DNA of 64,000 bases from Neostapfia colusana (taxonomy: Eukaryota > Streptophyta > Magnoliopsida > Poales > Poaceae), in contig JASWHV010000011.1 in NCBI GenBank assembly GCA_030760725.1, positions 79,337,765 through 79,401,764 on the forward strand, read 5' to 3'. Shown in pieces: positions 11,128-23,046 of this stretch. Each line of letters begins with the position of its first letter. The stretch's first letter is position 1. Made by a program: the position numbers and the translations under genes. The notes beneath the pieces are model-generated. The model worked only from the letters and a program-made list of their open reading frames with translations, ran no database searches and had not been told where the DNA came from.

Positions 11128-11839
11128 TGTCGGTACCCTGCAGACCGGTACCCCACGTAGTGGGTGAAAGACAGACTGGGCCCTGCCCTCCTGCTGGGGC
11201 GGGCGCATGTCTTCAGGCCGTGCATTCAAGGTTCGCGCCTTCTCCAGAAGCATGGCACACGGCGCATGCCTCCGTCCTCCGTCTGTTCGCCATTACTGTG
11301 AAAGACAGAGCAGCAAGGCGTGATGGCACAACAGTGCCGCCCAACGGCACTGAGCTGCCCAGCAGAGCGAGGGGAAGCGGCAACAAGACGGGTACTCCAT
11401 CATCTGCTACCCAGACAGAGGCGCCCGGTGGGACAGGTTGTGCGCCTTAACTCTACCGACAGCGACAATGCGTGTACCTGTAAATGCCTAGCTCATGTAT
11501 AGGGCATAGATAGCCGCAGGGCCACCTGTCAGGCCCCGGGCACATTGTAACTGCCCTAACCTTGGCCTATAAAAGGATCGGGGCAGCCCCCGTAGAGGGG
11601 ATTCGCAAGTCTGCAACTCTCATCCCCAGCTTACACTCTCTAACACACTCAGGCAATACAACAAGCACTCCCGTGGACGTAGGGTTTTACGCTCCAGCGG
11701 CCCGAACCACGTAAATCCAGGTGTTCACCCTCGCCGTCGTGCTCCGACCTTCGAGTTCCACTAGCCCCTCCGAAAAAAGAACCTCCGCGGGCTGCTTCCG
11801 AGCAGACCAGGGGAAGTGTCGCACGAAAACACTTCGACA
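11128..11839 (+). repeat. 5' LTR of the gypsy-type element (712 bp, internally deleted)
   Basis: It aligns with the 3' LTR (1180 bp) at both ends but lacks about 468 bp after the GGGCGGGC block near 11205. The lost part is the array of CACGTG-type motifs. A TATAAAAGG box lies at about 11570. The internal region starts at 11840 with TTTGGCGCGCTAGGTAGGGG, the primer-binding-site position. Confidence 0.9.
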
Positions 11840-11894
11840 TTTGGCGCGCTAGGTAGGGGGTTTTCGGTTCTCGAAGCTGTTTGTGAAGCCCACA

Positions 11895-13540
11895 ATGGTG
11901 AACATCCAGTCTTTCGGAGGTTCTTCTTGCCCCTCGCACCGCTAGCGGTAGAGCGAGCAGGAAGCGTCCTATGGTCCCTGAGCGGGACCGTCCGTGCCAG
12001 CGCTAGTCCCCACGGCAACGGTGCCTAGTGCTTCTTGGCAGCCTTCGGTGGGGATGACGTCGCAAGCACCGACTGAAGCCAGCCTAGAGAGCGAGCTGTT
12101 AGCAGCCTACGTGCTCCTTCACAACCCCCCGAGCGCGGGAGCTTCCCCGTCTGCTACTGAACAGTGGCGCAACAACGTCGACCACCTGGTTGTCGCCACG
12201 CTTAACTCACCGTGCCTCCGAAGACGACGGCCAAAAACGGTGCAGCTGTTGCCCCGCGCCCAAACGAGGGATTACAGGGCAGCGACAACCCACTCGACGA
12301 CAACGTCCAGGACCCCCACCACAGACCTGAGGGGCTAGCTGGACTGTCGCTGCCGCCAGAAAGAAGACGACTGTGTCACCATCGAGCGACAGCGCGAGTG
12401 GCGTCATAGCCTCGGGGAGGAGGTTGGTACCCTGGGTACCATTGCGCCCCATCTATGCGGGCCAGAACTCCATCTCCCCAGGCTCGATGGGAGGTTGCAT
12501 GGCTCTGGCTCCACACCTTCATATGGCAGTGTGGCCGCACAACTACCGACCGCACTTGCCGGAGAAGTTCGACGGGACAGTCAACCCCGTCGAGTTCTTG
12601 CAGATCTACTCCACCACAATCCTAGCTGCAGAAGGGGATGAGGCCATCATGGCCAACTACTTCCCCGTAGCCTTGATCGGGTCTACGCCCGGTCATGACT
12701 CATGAACTTGCCCCAGGAGTCTATAACCTCCTAGGAAGAGTTGTGTCGTCAGTTTACATCCAACTTCGAGAGTTCCTCCACCTGACCGGGCTCGGAGGCC
12801 GACCTCCACGCCCTACAACAACAACCAGGAGAGTCACCGCGCTCCTTCATCCAGCGTTTCTCCGAGGTTAGGAACACCATCCCCTGCATCTGCAACGCCT
12901 CTGTCGTCGTCGCCTTCCGACAGGGCATCCCGGACAAGAAGATACTTGAGAAGTTGGCCACGCACGATGTGTAGAACGTCTATGAGCTCTTCAGCTTGGC
13001 AGACAAGTGTGCCAGGGCCGTGGAGGGCCACAACTGGCACACACCGTCCAGCAAGGGGGGTGAGTCCGCCAGGGATAGCTCTGGCGGCAAGAAGAAGAAG
13101 GCCGACGGCAAGGACAAGCCACTGGCTGGAGCCCACACCGGAGCAGCAATGGCGGCTGCAGGGGCCGGGGGACGCGTACCAACAAGCGCCCGCGACAACC
13201 GTCTGGCAGCGACGACGGCAACTGGAGGTGCCCGGCCCACGACACCAACCGGCACAGCGCCATCGAGTGCCGGGAGATCCAGAGGCTGGTGGAGCGCTTA
13301 CGAGAGCTCCGGCAGCAACGCCAGGATGGTGCACCCATCCGCCAGCGGGAGGGCAAGAAAAAGGCTGACCTCAAGGTCACTACCAACTAGGAGATGGAGT
13401 TCAAAGACACCAAGCTGGCGTTGAAGGCCATCTATGACCAAGGAGAGAGCTCCGACTACAACGAGCGACGCAAGACGCTCCACGCCTAACCAGTCGTTCC
13501 CCACTTCATCGCGCATAAAGGGCTCACCCGACGCCCAGAC
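11895..13540 (+). pseudogene. Decayed gag of the gypsy-type element
   Basis: An ATG at 11895 opens with MVNI, as does the better-preserved gag at 59981, but hits a stop after 16 codons. Further pieces in changing frames align with the copy at 60-61 kb: LLAAYVLLHNPPSAGA (about 12.1 kb), the core FDGTVNPVEFLQIYSTTILA (about 12.57-12.63 kb), DKKILEKLATHDV (about 12.94 kb) and a lysine-rich GGKKKKADGKDK segment (about 13.09 kb). This is the capsid-type retrotransposon gag domain, which would form the particle if intact. Multiple stops and frameshifts make it non-functional. Confidence 0.85.
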
Positions 13541-13760
13541 ATATGGCGAAGAGTTGGCAGCTCAAGGAAGGGCTACCTGGTGCCTCGGCCAATTCTTTCT
13601 CGAGGAGGAGCGACAAGCCTTTCCCCAGAAGGGAGGGTCCCTCCCGACCAGTACAAGCATGCCGCTCTAGGTGTGTCCCCCATGTTGTAGGGGATGGGTA
13701 CCTCTACCCAGACCGCAGGACATAGAACACCTTTGTAAGTCCTACTCGTAGCGTAGTACT
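13541..13760 (+). pseudogene. Integrase C-terminal remnant of the gypsy-type element
   Basis: The segment is homologous at DNA level to 61840-62035, where the tail reads WEGPFRVTQV ... NIEHIRKFYP, a typical gypsy integrase C terminus. Here it is out of frame, with stops. It follows gag directly, so everything from protease to the integrase core has been lost. Confidence 0.7.
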
Positions 13761-14325
13761 AGGATATTTTTTCTTTTTCTCTTTCATGTAAGGGTGACAT
13801 AGAGTCTAGGAACAGTGCTTAGAACATCTAAAGTCCCGGAAGAGTCCATCTACTCTTGTTATCCGGGGTGGGTCGCTGCCTTCTTACACGGCATGTTCCC
13901 TCCTATCACCCAAAGGAAGCCAGAAATAAGAAAAGTGTATCCTATCCCGCGCACTTTGTTACGGTTTATGCTAGCCCATGCGTAACAACCATAAATGACA
14001 TGTCCGGAGCCCGCCCTACACACTTGTCCTAGAACCCGTGCCGCTGGAAGGTTTCCTCGCTGAAATGTTAACGCCAACGGGAGCTCCAGTGTGTGTAGCC
14101 TGCTGTGACTGGTACCGCACCCATAGCGTACACATCCTGCTTCCTCAGCGCTACAACTAAGTACTCAGGGGCCAGAAAGAGCACGATTGCGGACAAGAGG
14201 AGTAATTGGACCCCGGACATCGCCCCAATACCCTTCTCGTGTTTTCTTTCCATACCGCTATGGTCGTGTGGCCTGTCACCTTTTCCGGCATCCCACCGTA
14301 GCAGGAGTTGTGCTATCCTCCCACA
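13761..14325 (+). other. Post-pol untranslated region of the gypsy element, left of the nested copia
   Basis: Non-coding; homologous to 62036-62580 in the second family member. It is continued at 24887 after the copia insertion, with the five bases CCACA before and CCGCA after the copia element. Confidence 0.75.
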
Positions 14326-16060
14326 TGAAAGTTGCCTAGAGGGGGGTGAATAGGCTAATAAAACCTGAAACTGTTGCAAACAGCGGATAAAACTTGAAGC
14401 AGGCCGGACTAGTCCGGTCTGAGGGCGGACTAGTCCGGTCTCAGTATAAATTTGTGTTTTAGGTTTCCTTTTAAGTTTGTTTGAGCGGAAAATATATGGT
14501 AGTCAAATAATATCACTAATTAGTTGTGAATGATTAGATTGCGAGATAGTAGAACAATTTACGGGTATTAAAAAAATAAAAGCTTAACAAGTAGTTCTAG
14601 TGAGCGAGTGAGATAGTAGAGGAACCAAGAGACACGATTTATCCCGAGGTTTGATTCCACACAGGAATCTATGTCCTCGTTGAGGAGTCCACGAAGGACC
14701 GGGTCTTTTCCAACCCTTCCCTCACCGAGCGATCACCAAGATCAAGCCTGGGCTCTCTCACTATCAATCAAATGTGAATACAATGCTCTTAGGGGCTACT
14801 CACACCTTGAGGCTCCCTACACCAACCAAGCAGTTCTAGAAATCAAAGTACAACTGTTAAGAACCCAAATTAACAGTTAGAGTGCAAGAGAATCAAACCG
14901 AGAGCTCAAACGTCAATCACCACGTCTTTCCTCTCACAAAACCACTAACTCCTTAAGATCCAATCTTAGGGGTCTAGAAGGTGAGGAAAGAGCCTTAGAA
15001 GAGCTCTAGGAATGAGTTTTCAACGCTTAGGTTGTTGTCACTTCCAATTCTCAGCCAGGGGGGGTCTCCTTTTATAGAAATCCCGACATCTCGCCGTTAT
15101 CAACTAAAGTCCGGACTAGTCCGGTCCTAACCCCGGACTAGTCCGTTCTTGAGGGACCACTCACGTCACAAGGCTACCAATTAAAGTTTAGTGACCGTTG
15201 GACTCAAATGGTCATAAAACCCCGGACTAGTCCGGCCAAGAGTGGACTAGTCCAATCTCAGTCAGGAACCTTTGTTTCGTATGAGAACGGACTAGTCTGG
15301 TAAGGGCGGACTAGTCTGGCCCCAAGGGCGGACTAGTCCGGTCTTACCAGACTTAGTCTAAAAACTCTCTAATCTAGGGTTGCGGACAAGTCCAGCCAAC
15401 TTTGGACTAGTCCGAGCTCACACAGAAACCTTTGTTCCGTCCTAATTCGGACTAGTCTGAAGGGATCGGACTAGTCCGACCTGTGGAGCCGACTAGTCCG
15501 ATGGCACTCAGAGACTTCTTCTCCGGACCTAAGCAGCTTAGTCCGCTTAGCGGACTAGTCCGGCCTCTCGGGCGGACTAGTCCGTCCTTCTGAGACTTAG
15601 TCTCATAACTGCTCAGACTCACACGACAACGGACTAGTCCGGCCTTGAACGGACAAGTCCGAACTGACTCAGAGACTCTTTATCCGGTCCAAAACGGATT
15701 AGTCCGGGTCCGAACGGACTAGTCCGGCCCATGGTCCGGACAAGTCCGGTCTCCCTTTTTTTCATACATATGACTACTTCGTCTCATGATTCTAACTTTC
15801 TACCCTTGGTTTGAGCTCTCTAATGATTCTCAAGCACTCTAAAATAGAAGACCCTGTATACAACTAGAAAATGTGAAAATTAATAGAAAATTCTATTTTC
15901 TACTCTTTCAAGTCTTCTTCTTTTCCTTTTGCTTCTTGAGAGACTCCATATCCATTTCTTTGATAAACACCTGTACTCATACTCAGTAGAAACTTATTAG
16001 TATCTTAATTGTCGTCATCAATCAACCAAAACCCACGGGGATTACCTAGATGCACTTTCA
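14326..16060 (-). repeat. 3' LTR of the Sirevirus-like element (1735 bp)
   Basis: Starts TGAAAGTTGCC and ends GATGCACTTTCA. Compared with the partner LTR at 24437-24886 it retains about 1.2 kb more, most of it the palindrome array. The two LTRs differ at several bases in the first 95 positions. Confidence 0.92.
14401..15760. repeat. Array of more than twenty CGGACTAGTCCG palindromes
   Basis: Near-identical self-complementary motifs of the form (C)CGGACTAGTCCG(G) recur at irregular spacing. Clusters lie at 14405-14445, 15110-15150, 15220-15350, 15380-15500, 15545-15590 and 15625-15750. Variants carry A in place of T (GGACAAGTCC) or single arm changes. Clusters of conserved palindromes in LTRs are a known property of Sireviruses; this ACTAGT-centred form is what is seen here. 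Confidence 0.93.
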
Positions 16061-16078
16061 ATCTCCCCCTTTTTGGTG
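16061..16078 (-). promoter_or_regulatory. Polypurine tract of the Sirevirus-like element
   Basis: On the minus strand the sequence directly before the 3' LTR reads AAAAAGGGGGAGAT, the expected primer site for plus-strand DNA synthesis and a well-conserved Sirevirus signature. Confidence 0.88.
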
Positions 16079-16671
16079 ATTGATGACATCTCATTAAGAT
16101 TTTTGATAAATGGATATAGTAGATTGTTTTCATAACACATGTGTGTATGATTCACTCCCCCTAAATGTGTGCACAAAGGATTGTCAAGGGAAAATATGCA
16201 CAAGAGTGAGTTCTTTGGGAATTTCATACATGCATGTGTTATGGTGGGGCGGCTAAGTGTGATGTGAGCATTAACCGCATTAAGAAAGATATAACATTTA
16301 CGAGCAAACATATTTTAATATGGCATAATATGAAGACATAAAATAGCATAGTCATTACAAAATAACATAACGTGGCATAATGTGGCGTAGTTATTACAAA
16401 CCATCATAAAGTGAGTGTTTAAAGAGCAAGACTACGACTAGACTACTCCCCCTTATTCTCTCCCCCTTTGGCATCAAGGCACCAAAAAGGGAAAGAAAAG
16501 AGAGAAGACCTAATCACTATCATCTTGATCTTCGTCTTGGTCACTTTGAGTCTCCTCGTCCTCATCTTCATCGTCATCTTCATTGTCATCCTCTTGATGA
16601 GTGTGGGAGGTAGGAGGAGGAGCTGAGGAGGATCCAAAGTAGGAAAGCTCGTCCTCCGTAAGATTGGGAAA

Positions 16672-18159
16672 TTATGTCACTTCGTCATAATCTGAAGACG
16701 GTGGAGACATAGGTATCTCCATCTTATCGCACATGGCCTTGAGATACTTCTCTTGGCGTTGCTTCATTTTCTGCGTGCGAACTTCCACCTTCTGGCACGA
16801 GGAGAATATGGCCTTGAAAATTTTGAGCATCCCACTAGAGGAGCCACTCGATGATGGAGGGACGGATGGTCCAGCTGAGGAGGATAGAGCTGCAGAGGAG
16901 CTCCTGCCCAAGGACGCAGGAGGGCAAGGAAGAGGAGTCGACATCTGAGGACGTAGCTTCCTGTGCTTCACATCCTTTGCAAATTCCAATCCTGTGACTC
17001 TTTCTATCATGCACATGATGTATGGTGCATAGCCACAGGACCTGTTCGGGGTGTGGGAGATGTTGAAGATATCGTTGTATATGTAGTCAAAGACATTGAA
17101 TCTCTCTTCTTCATTGAGCAGCTTCAACAGGTTTCTGAGATACCCCTGTATCATCCCCGCATCTCCATCTTTTGGAGCTAGAGTCTTTCTTAGAATCCTG
17201 TTCAACACTCCAAAAAAGGGTTTGATGTTGTGGGTTGAGGATGCCTCATAGGAGAGATATGAAGGGTACATGAAGTCCAAGTCATCCTTTCCCAAGGTTC
17301 TCTCATTGTGAACTATGATCTCATAGTTCAAGTGCTCCCCAAGTCCAAGTATTCGAGCAAATTCATCATAAAGTACAGAGTAAACCACACTATTTGTCAT
17401 CCAAGTGATTTTCCTGTTTCCATAGGTGTGGAAGTAGCAGGTGGTGTAAAATTGGACTATAACCTCAATGTTCCAATCATACTGAAAGGCCATTAAGTCC
17501 TTGATCCCATGGCGTTCTGTTGCTTCAATTACTACATCAAAAGCTTGATTCTTCTTGTTTGCCATGTATGACCAGTCCACCCACTAGGCATCAACTACCG
17601 GTGTCTTCATTGGGAGATAGACAAGCCGGTAGTAGTCACAATGGAAGTCGCACCAGAAACGAGGGTCTGGTGTGGACTTCTCGTACTTATAAACCTCCTC
17701 TTCTCGGAACCTTCTGGTTTTGTCGGCTCCTTTCCCCTTGAAGGTTGCACTTGCCAAATTGGGTTGGTGGTTTGGGTTGTGCATAGGAGGTGCCCTCTCA
17801 AGAGGCCCAATAGGTCCCTGTGGGGGATTTTCCCTTCCCTGTCTAGGGTTGTCACGAGTGACGAGTCCCCTGTTGGCTAAGGCCTTTTTCCTGGGAGGAT
17901 CAGCTGCTTTGCCTTTTCATTTATCTTGGGTTGATTTTTGGGGCTCGGCATGTTGTTTTTCTTTCAGGGTTACTAGCCTCTTCCTCCTTGGAGGATCAAC
18001 GGACTGAAAGGCGTGTGCTTCCCTGTCAGCCCGTTTCTTTGTCCGAGCCTCCCTTGCAGCAGCCTCTCCTGCTTCTGCCTCGGCTGCCGCACGATAAGTG
18101 GCTTGGCGAGCCGCTTAGGCCTCGGGGTTTGGAAGAGGACTGTCGCTGGGTCCTGGCAT
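16672..18159 (-). pseudogene. Sirevirus envelope-like ORF 3, broken by three in-frame stops
   Basis: A single reading frame of about 495 codons runs from an ATG at 18159 to a stop at 16672. It is interrupted only by stop codons at 18115-18117, 17917-17919 and 17584-17586, with no frameshift. The N-terminal third is basic and alanine/proline-rich. The middle carries a conserved block (WCDFHCDYYRLVYLP, then FQYDWNIEVIVQFYTTCYFH, ILGLGEHLNYE and CGYAPYIMCMIERVTGLEF) resembling the putative plant transposon protein domain found in many plant annotations. The C-terminal region is serine-rich, then basic, then acidic. A homologous ORF lies at 53757-55317. Role unknown; called envelope-like because of its position after pol in Sireviruses. 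Confidence 0.8.
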
Positions 18160-18240
18160 GATCTGGTGAGAAAAGAAGTACTTAGTTGATGGAGCCTTGC
18201 GTTTGAATTAGTTTACAACCCCAAAGTTAGGGGCTAAGAC

Positions 18241-18330
18241 TGTATTTGCCGGAATTGTCCGGTCCGAAGGCGGACTAGTCTGCTCTGGCCGGACTTGTCC
18301 GGTTGGAGTCCGGACTAGTCCGGACTCTAC
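18241..18330. repeat. Palindrome cluster upstream of the envelope-like ORF
   Basis: At least four copies or variants of the GGACTAGTCC / GGACTTGTCC motif lie just 5' of the envelope-like ORF on the coding strand. It is the same motif as in the LTR array. Confidence 0.85.
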
Positions 18331-18719
18331 AGTTTTAAACCCTAACTTAGGTGATTTGATCACTAATTCAGCAAAGTAGTCGCAATACTATGAGGGATTG
18401 CAAAAATATGGTGTAGGAATATCAGAGAAGGCCTAAGGTACTAAAGGTATGACCTAGAAATAAGATTTTCGTGAAAAGTCAAGGCTAGGTCAAAAAGTAC
18501 CTTAGAGTGAAGAAATTTGATGAAATCCGCGGGTCGAAGGAGCGGAGATGGTCGGAGAAGACTTCCCCGCACTCCACAAGCCTTGAATCGAGGATGCCTT
18601 CGAGGGATTTGAGGGAGGACTCCAAAATCGCCAATGGGGGCGAGTTTTGGAGGAGAGAAGTGGAGTGGAGGTGAATGAGGGAGAGGGGAGGGATCAGCCA
18701 CACCCTTGGAGGTTAAGTC

Positions 18720-18900
18720 TCCAGGTCCGGCCCTCAGTCCGGACTAGTCCGGTCTGTCGGACTAGGTCCGGACTAGTCTCTAGTCCGGACTTGTCCGGGT
18801 GCGGGGCGGACTAGTCCGTTGTGGACTTGTCCGCTGCATCTCGGACTTCTTAGGATGCCCGGACTTGTCCGGCCTCTAGGTCGGACTAGTCCGACTCTTA
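18720..18900. repeat. Second palindrome cluster between pol and envelope-like ORF
   Basis: About ten GGACTAGTCC or GGACTTGTCC units occur in 180 bp, between the end of pol (19176) and the envelope-like ORF (18159). The sequence 18331-18719 between the clusters holds no supported gene. Confidence 0.85.
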
Positions 18901-19175
18901 AAGTCTGAAAACATTCTTATATATTAGAATTTTGCCTTTGTTTGCGGTGGATTTTCTTGCACCTGCTATTTGGTCCATATATAAATATATATATATCGAA
19001 CACACAATTACATGATGACCACAATATAGCTAAAAATAATATGAGAGAAGAAATAAAGAAGGAACAAGTTTTTCACAATCGTGCACATTTTTGAATTTTG
19101 TGAAAAATTTTGAGGACTTCTATTTGCACAATTTTTTCAAATCACATTCCTAGAGTTTAGGATATTCAGCTCATT

Positions 19176-20980
19176 TCAAAGTTCACAAAATCGTTTTTCA
19201 TCTATTGGTTTGGTGAAAATATCGGCTAGTTGTTTTTTAATTCTTACATGTGAGATAGCTATGTCCCCCTTTATAGAATGATCTCTCAAGAAGTGATGTC
19301 GGATGTCTATATGTTTGGTCCTAGAGTGCTCAACGGGATTGTGGGCTATCTTAATGGCACTCTCATTGTCACATAGGAGTGGAACGTGGTTCATATTATG
19401 ACCATAATCCCTTAGAGTTTGTCTCATCCAAAGAAGTTGAGCACAACAACTCCCGGCTGCGACATACTCCGCCTCAGCTATGGAGAGAGGAATGGAGTTT
19501 TGTTTCTTGGATGACCATGATACTAGGGACCTACCCAAAAATTGACAAGTCCCTGAGGTGCTTTTTCTATCTATTTTACATCCGGCGTAATCCGCATCGG
19601 AGTATCCGATGAGATTAAACTTAGATCCCTTTGGATACCATATTCCTAGGTTAGGTGTGTGAACTAGATATCTTAGGATCCTTTTAACGGTTGTTAAATG
19701 ACATTCTTTAGGTGATGATTGAAATATTGCACATAAGCATACACTAAGCATGATATCGGGCCTAGATGCACAAAGATAAAGTAATGAGCCAATCATAGAA
19801 CGATATACCTTTTGATCCACGCTTGGTCCATCTTCATTGAGGTTAAGGTGCCCATTTGTTGCCATTGGTGTCTTGATGGGTTTTGCTTTGTCCATGTCAA
19901 ACTTCTTGAGTATGTCTTGTGTGTACTTGGTTTGACTAATGAACGTGCCTTCCTTGAGTTGCTTGACTTGAAATCCTAGGAAAAACTTCAATTCTCCCAT
20001 CATGGACATCTCAAACCTATCTGTCATTATCTTACTAAACTCATTACAAAAATATTTGTTAGTAGAACCAAATATAATGTCATCGATATATATTTGGCAC
20101 ACAAAGAGATTGTTGTCTACATTCTTTGTGAAGAGTGTATAATCTGCTTTGCCTATCTTAAAGACATTATCAATGAGAAAGTCTCTAAGACACTCATACC
20201 AAGCTCTAGGAGCTTGTTTGAGGCCATAGAGAGCTTTATGCAACTTAAACACATGATCAGGATATTCTTGGTCTTCAAAGCCGGGTGGTTGCTCCACGTA
20301 CACCTCCTCCTTGATTGGACCATTTAGGAAGGCACTTTTCACATCCATTTGATAGAGTTTAAAATCATGGTGAGTAGCATAGGCTAATAGAATACGAATG
20401 GACTCAAGCCTAGCTACGGGAGCAAATGTTTAATCGAAATCCAAACCTTCGACTTGAGCATATCTCTTTGACACAAGTCTGGCCTTATTTCTCATCACCA
20501 CTCCGTGTTCGTCTTGCTTGTTGCGGAACACCCACTTGGTGCCTACCACGTTTGCATTTGGTCTTTTCACTAGCTCCCATACTTGATTTCTTGTAAAGTT
20601 GTTTAACTCTTCTTGCATAGCTACCACTCAATTCGGATCCTTGAGTGCATCTTCCACCCTAAATGGTTCCAAGGATGACACAAAAGAGTAATGTGCACAA
20701 AAGTTAGCTATTCGAGAACGTGTTGTTACCCCTTTTGTGATATCTCCAAGGATGTTATCAACGGGGTGATCTCGTTGAATGCTTTGATGAACCCTTGGGT
20801 GTGGCACTTGATTTCTTGAGTGGTTTTCTTCTTCATCTCCCCCTTGATCAACATCATGGTTTCGATTTTCTCCTTCTTCAAATTGACCGTCTTGATCTTG
20901 GGGTGCTTGAGTTTGATCTTGAGTGAGAGGTGCCAATTATGATGAGCTTGTAGCATCTTGTCCTACATTTTCTTGGGGGT
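19176..20980 (-). pseudogene. Copia reverse transcriptase / RNase H part of Sirevirus pol
   Basis: Motifs in coding order: the linker with KGVTTRSRIANFCAHYSF; GTKWVFRNKQDEHG; MDVKSAFLNG; YGLKQAPRAWY; the catalytic YIDDIIFGST box (one aspartate pair, at about 20070-20100); then the RNase H part with YSDADYAGC, SWSSKKQNS and EYVAAG, ending at 19176. In-frame stops sit near 20630 and 20430, each consistent with a single C-to-T or G-to-A change. The downstream 390-codon stretch is open. The enzyme would copy the RNA genome into DNA if intact; here it is broken. Confidence 0.93.
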
Positions 20981-20999
20981 GGACTTCTCCAAGCCCCAT

Positions 21000-21969
21000 T
21001 CTTCTTAGTGCTTCACATGGTGCTTTTTCTTCATCTAATACACATTGATCAACTTGCTCCACTTGGGAGCCATTAGTTTCATCAAACACCACGTCACGTG
21101 CAATTTCAACGCACCTGGAGGTTTTGCTGAAGACACGATAAGCGTAGATGTTTGAGTCATAACCAAGTAGGAAACCTTCATCGGATTTCGAAGCAAACTT
21201 TGAAGTCCTAGGCTTCTTGTTGAGAATATAGCATTTACTTCCAAAAACTCAAAAGTAGGAGATATTGGGTTTGTTACCGGTTAGGAGCTCGTATGAGGTT
21301 TTCTTCAAAAGTCGATGGAGGTAGAGGCGGTTTGTAGCATGACAAGCGGTGTTGACTGCCTCCGCCCAAAATCGATCCGAGGTCTTGTATTCATCGAGCA
21401 TGGTTCTTGCCATATCTATGAGTATTCGGTTCTTCCTTTCAACCACCCCATTTTGTTCGGGAGTATAAGGGGCTGAAAACTCATGTTTGATGCCCTCTTC
21501 ATCCAAATATTCTTCTACTTGAGTGTTCTTGAATTCAGAACCGTATTCCAACATGGGCTAGTCTTCTATGCCACAACCATCCCATGGTTATTTCTGCTAT
21601 TAAGCATGTGTCAAGTTGAGCTTTATCTGTGGAAAAATCCACCAAGTAAAGCTTTCCCTTTAACACACCCTTACAGGCAATTGAGTTATCACTTCTTCTA
21701 GAGACGGTCATGTCCTCGTTAGTAAACAAGCAATTATAACCTTTCTCACATAGTTGAGATATGGACAATATGTTATAATCTAGTGATTCAACGTGTAGAA
21801 CATGTGAAAGAAAGTGTTGAGAAGAGATTGTAATTTTACCAATACCGAGTACCCTTCCTTGGCTGTTGTCACCGAAATAGATGCCTTTATTTGGATCATC
21901 ATTTTCTTCATACTCGACAAACATTTTTCTCTCTCCGGTCATATGGTTAGTGCACCCACTATCTAGCAC
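21000..21969 (-). pseudogene. Copia protease / integrase part of Sirevirus pol, integrase core deleted
   Basis: The frame from 21969 shows the aspartic protease motif LDSGCTNHMTG and ends with WHRRLAHVG, the start of the integrase zinc-binding region. At about 21553 the sequence jumps, in another frame, to the distal integrase segment GSEFKNTQVEEYLD ... APYTPEQNGVVERKNR. The central integrase catalytic region is therefore missing. The remaining integrase tail continues to about 21000 in shifted frames. Confidence 0.88.
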
Positions 21970-22008
21970 CCATTTAATGCCACCGGAGGAGTAGGCCTAC
22001 AAAATAAT

Positions 22009-23046
22009 TTAAACTTTGCTCTTAGGTACCCAAACTTGGTTGGGTCCTTTGAGGTTAGTTACTAGGCATTTGGGCACCCACACACAAGTTTTTGGGCTCT
22101 TGTGAAGTGGCCCAACATATTTTGCATATACTTTACCAAACTTACTTTTCATAAGAACATAAGATGCATCAAAATTATGAAATACGATAAAATTTGCATT
22201 TTTGGCAATTTCATGTGAGGTAGATGCAAGATTGTCACTCTTGACTTGACTTGAGTTTTCTTTGACAAAGGCTACGCATTTGTTATTGTTTTTAAGGATT
22301 CTAGCGTTTTGCTTTCCTTCCCTAGTATAGCCAAGTCTATCTTTGATGAAGGGAGATCTTGTGATTGAATATGCACTACGTGCATATTTGATTTTCTCCT
22401 TATCAAAGATCCCACTTTTGTGTATATTCTTGCTTTGTGCTTCTTTGAGCTTATTTTTCAAGTTTAAAACAATGCTGGCACATTTGCAAGTTTTAGAGTT
22501 GGACTCTTTACTTGTTGAGAAAGAGTTTTTGGAGGATGAATTAGTTGAGACACTTGACTTAAGTGAGTCAAGTTGTGCTTCAATATTCTTGTGAGCTTTG
22601 GTTAAACTTACAAGTTCATCTTGAAGTGCTACATTCTCACTTTTAAGTTGAACACAAGTCTCCTAGCTCATGGCAAGTTCGCTTTCAAGTGTTCTACTCT
22701 TTTCTCTCTCGAGTTCAAGGAGTTTCTCAATCTCAAGGTTTCTTTCCTTTTCAAGGATAAATAATTCTTCTTGTTGATTGAGAAGCTCTTCTTGTTCAAA
22801 TATTTCATCTGATAACATTTTCATATTAGCTATAGCCTTTTTGTTTAACCCTTTAAACATGAATTCGTTTTCACTACTACTATCAAAGTCACTATCATCT
22901 TCAATATGTAACTTAGAAGATTTAGACATTACCTTGCGCTTTCCTTCTTTTGCCATGAGGCATGTGTGACTTCGGCTCTTCCAATCACCCTTGTTTCGCA
23001 AGAGTGATTTCTTCATGGTTGGCCTCTTGATGGCTACGGTTGCCAC
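22009..23046 (-). pseudogene. Sirevirus gag C-terminal extension and spacer before protease
   Basis: The minus-strand frames carry a heptad-rich, Glu/Leu-rich segment (22670-22850, probable coiled coil) and a basic region ending in VWVPKCLVTNLKGPNQVWVP just before the protease, a segment typical of Sirevirus gag-pol. A TAG at about 22662 separates the pieces. Confidence 0.75.

Noticed and set aside
14401..15760. CRISPR-like array
   Set aside because: The repeats are 12-bp palindromes at irregular spacing inside a plant retrotransposon LTR; no regular spacers, and this is a eukaryotic genome.
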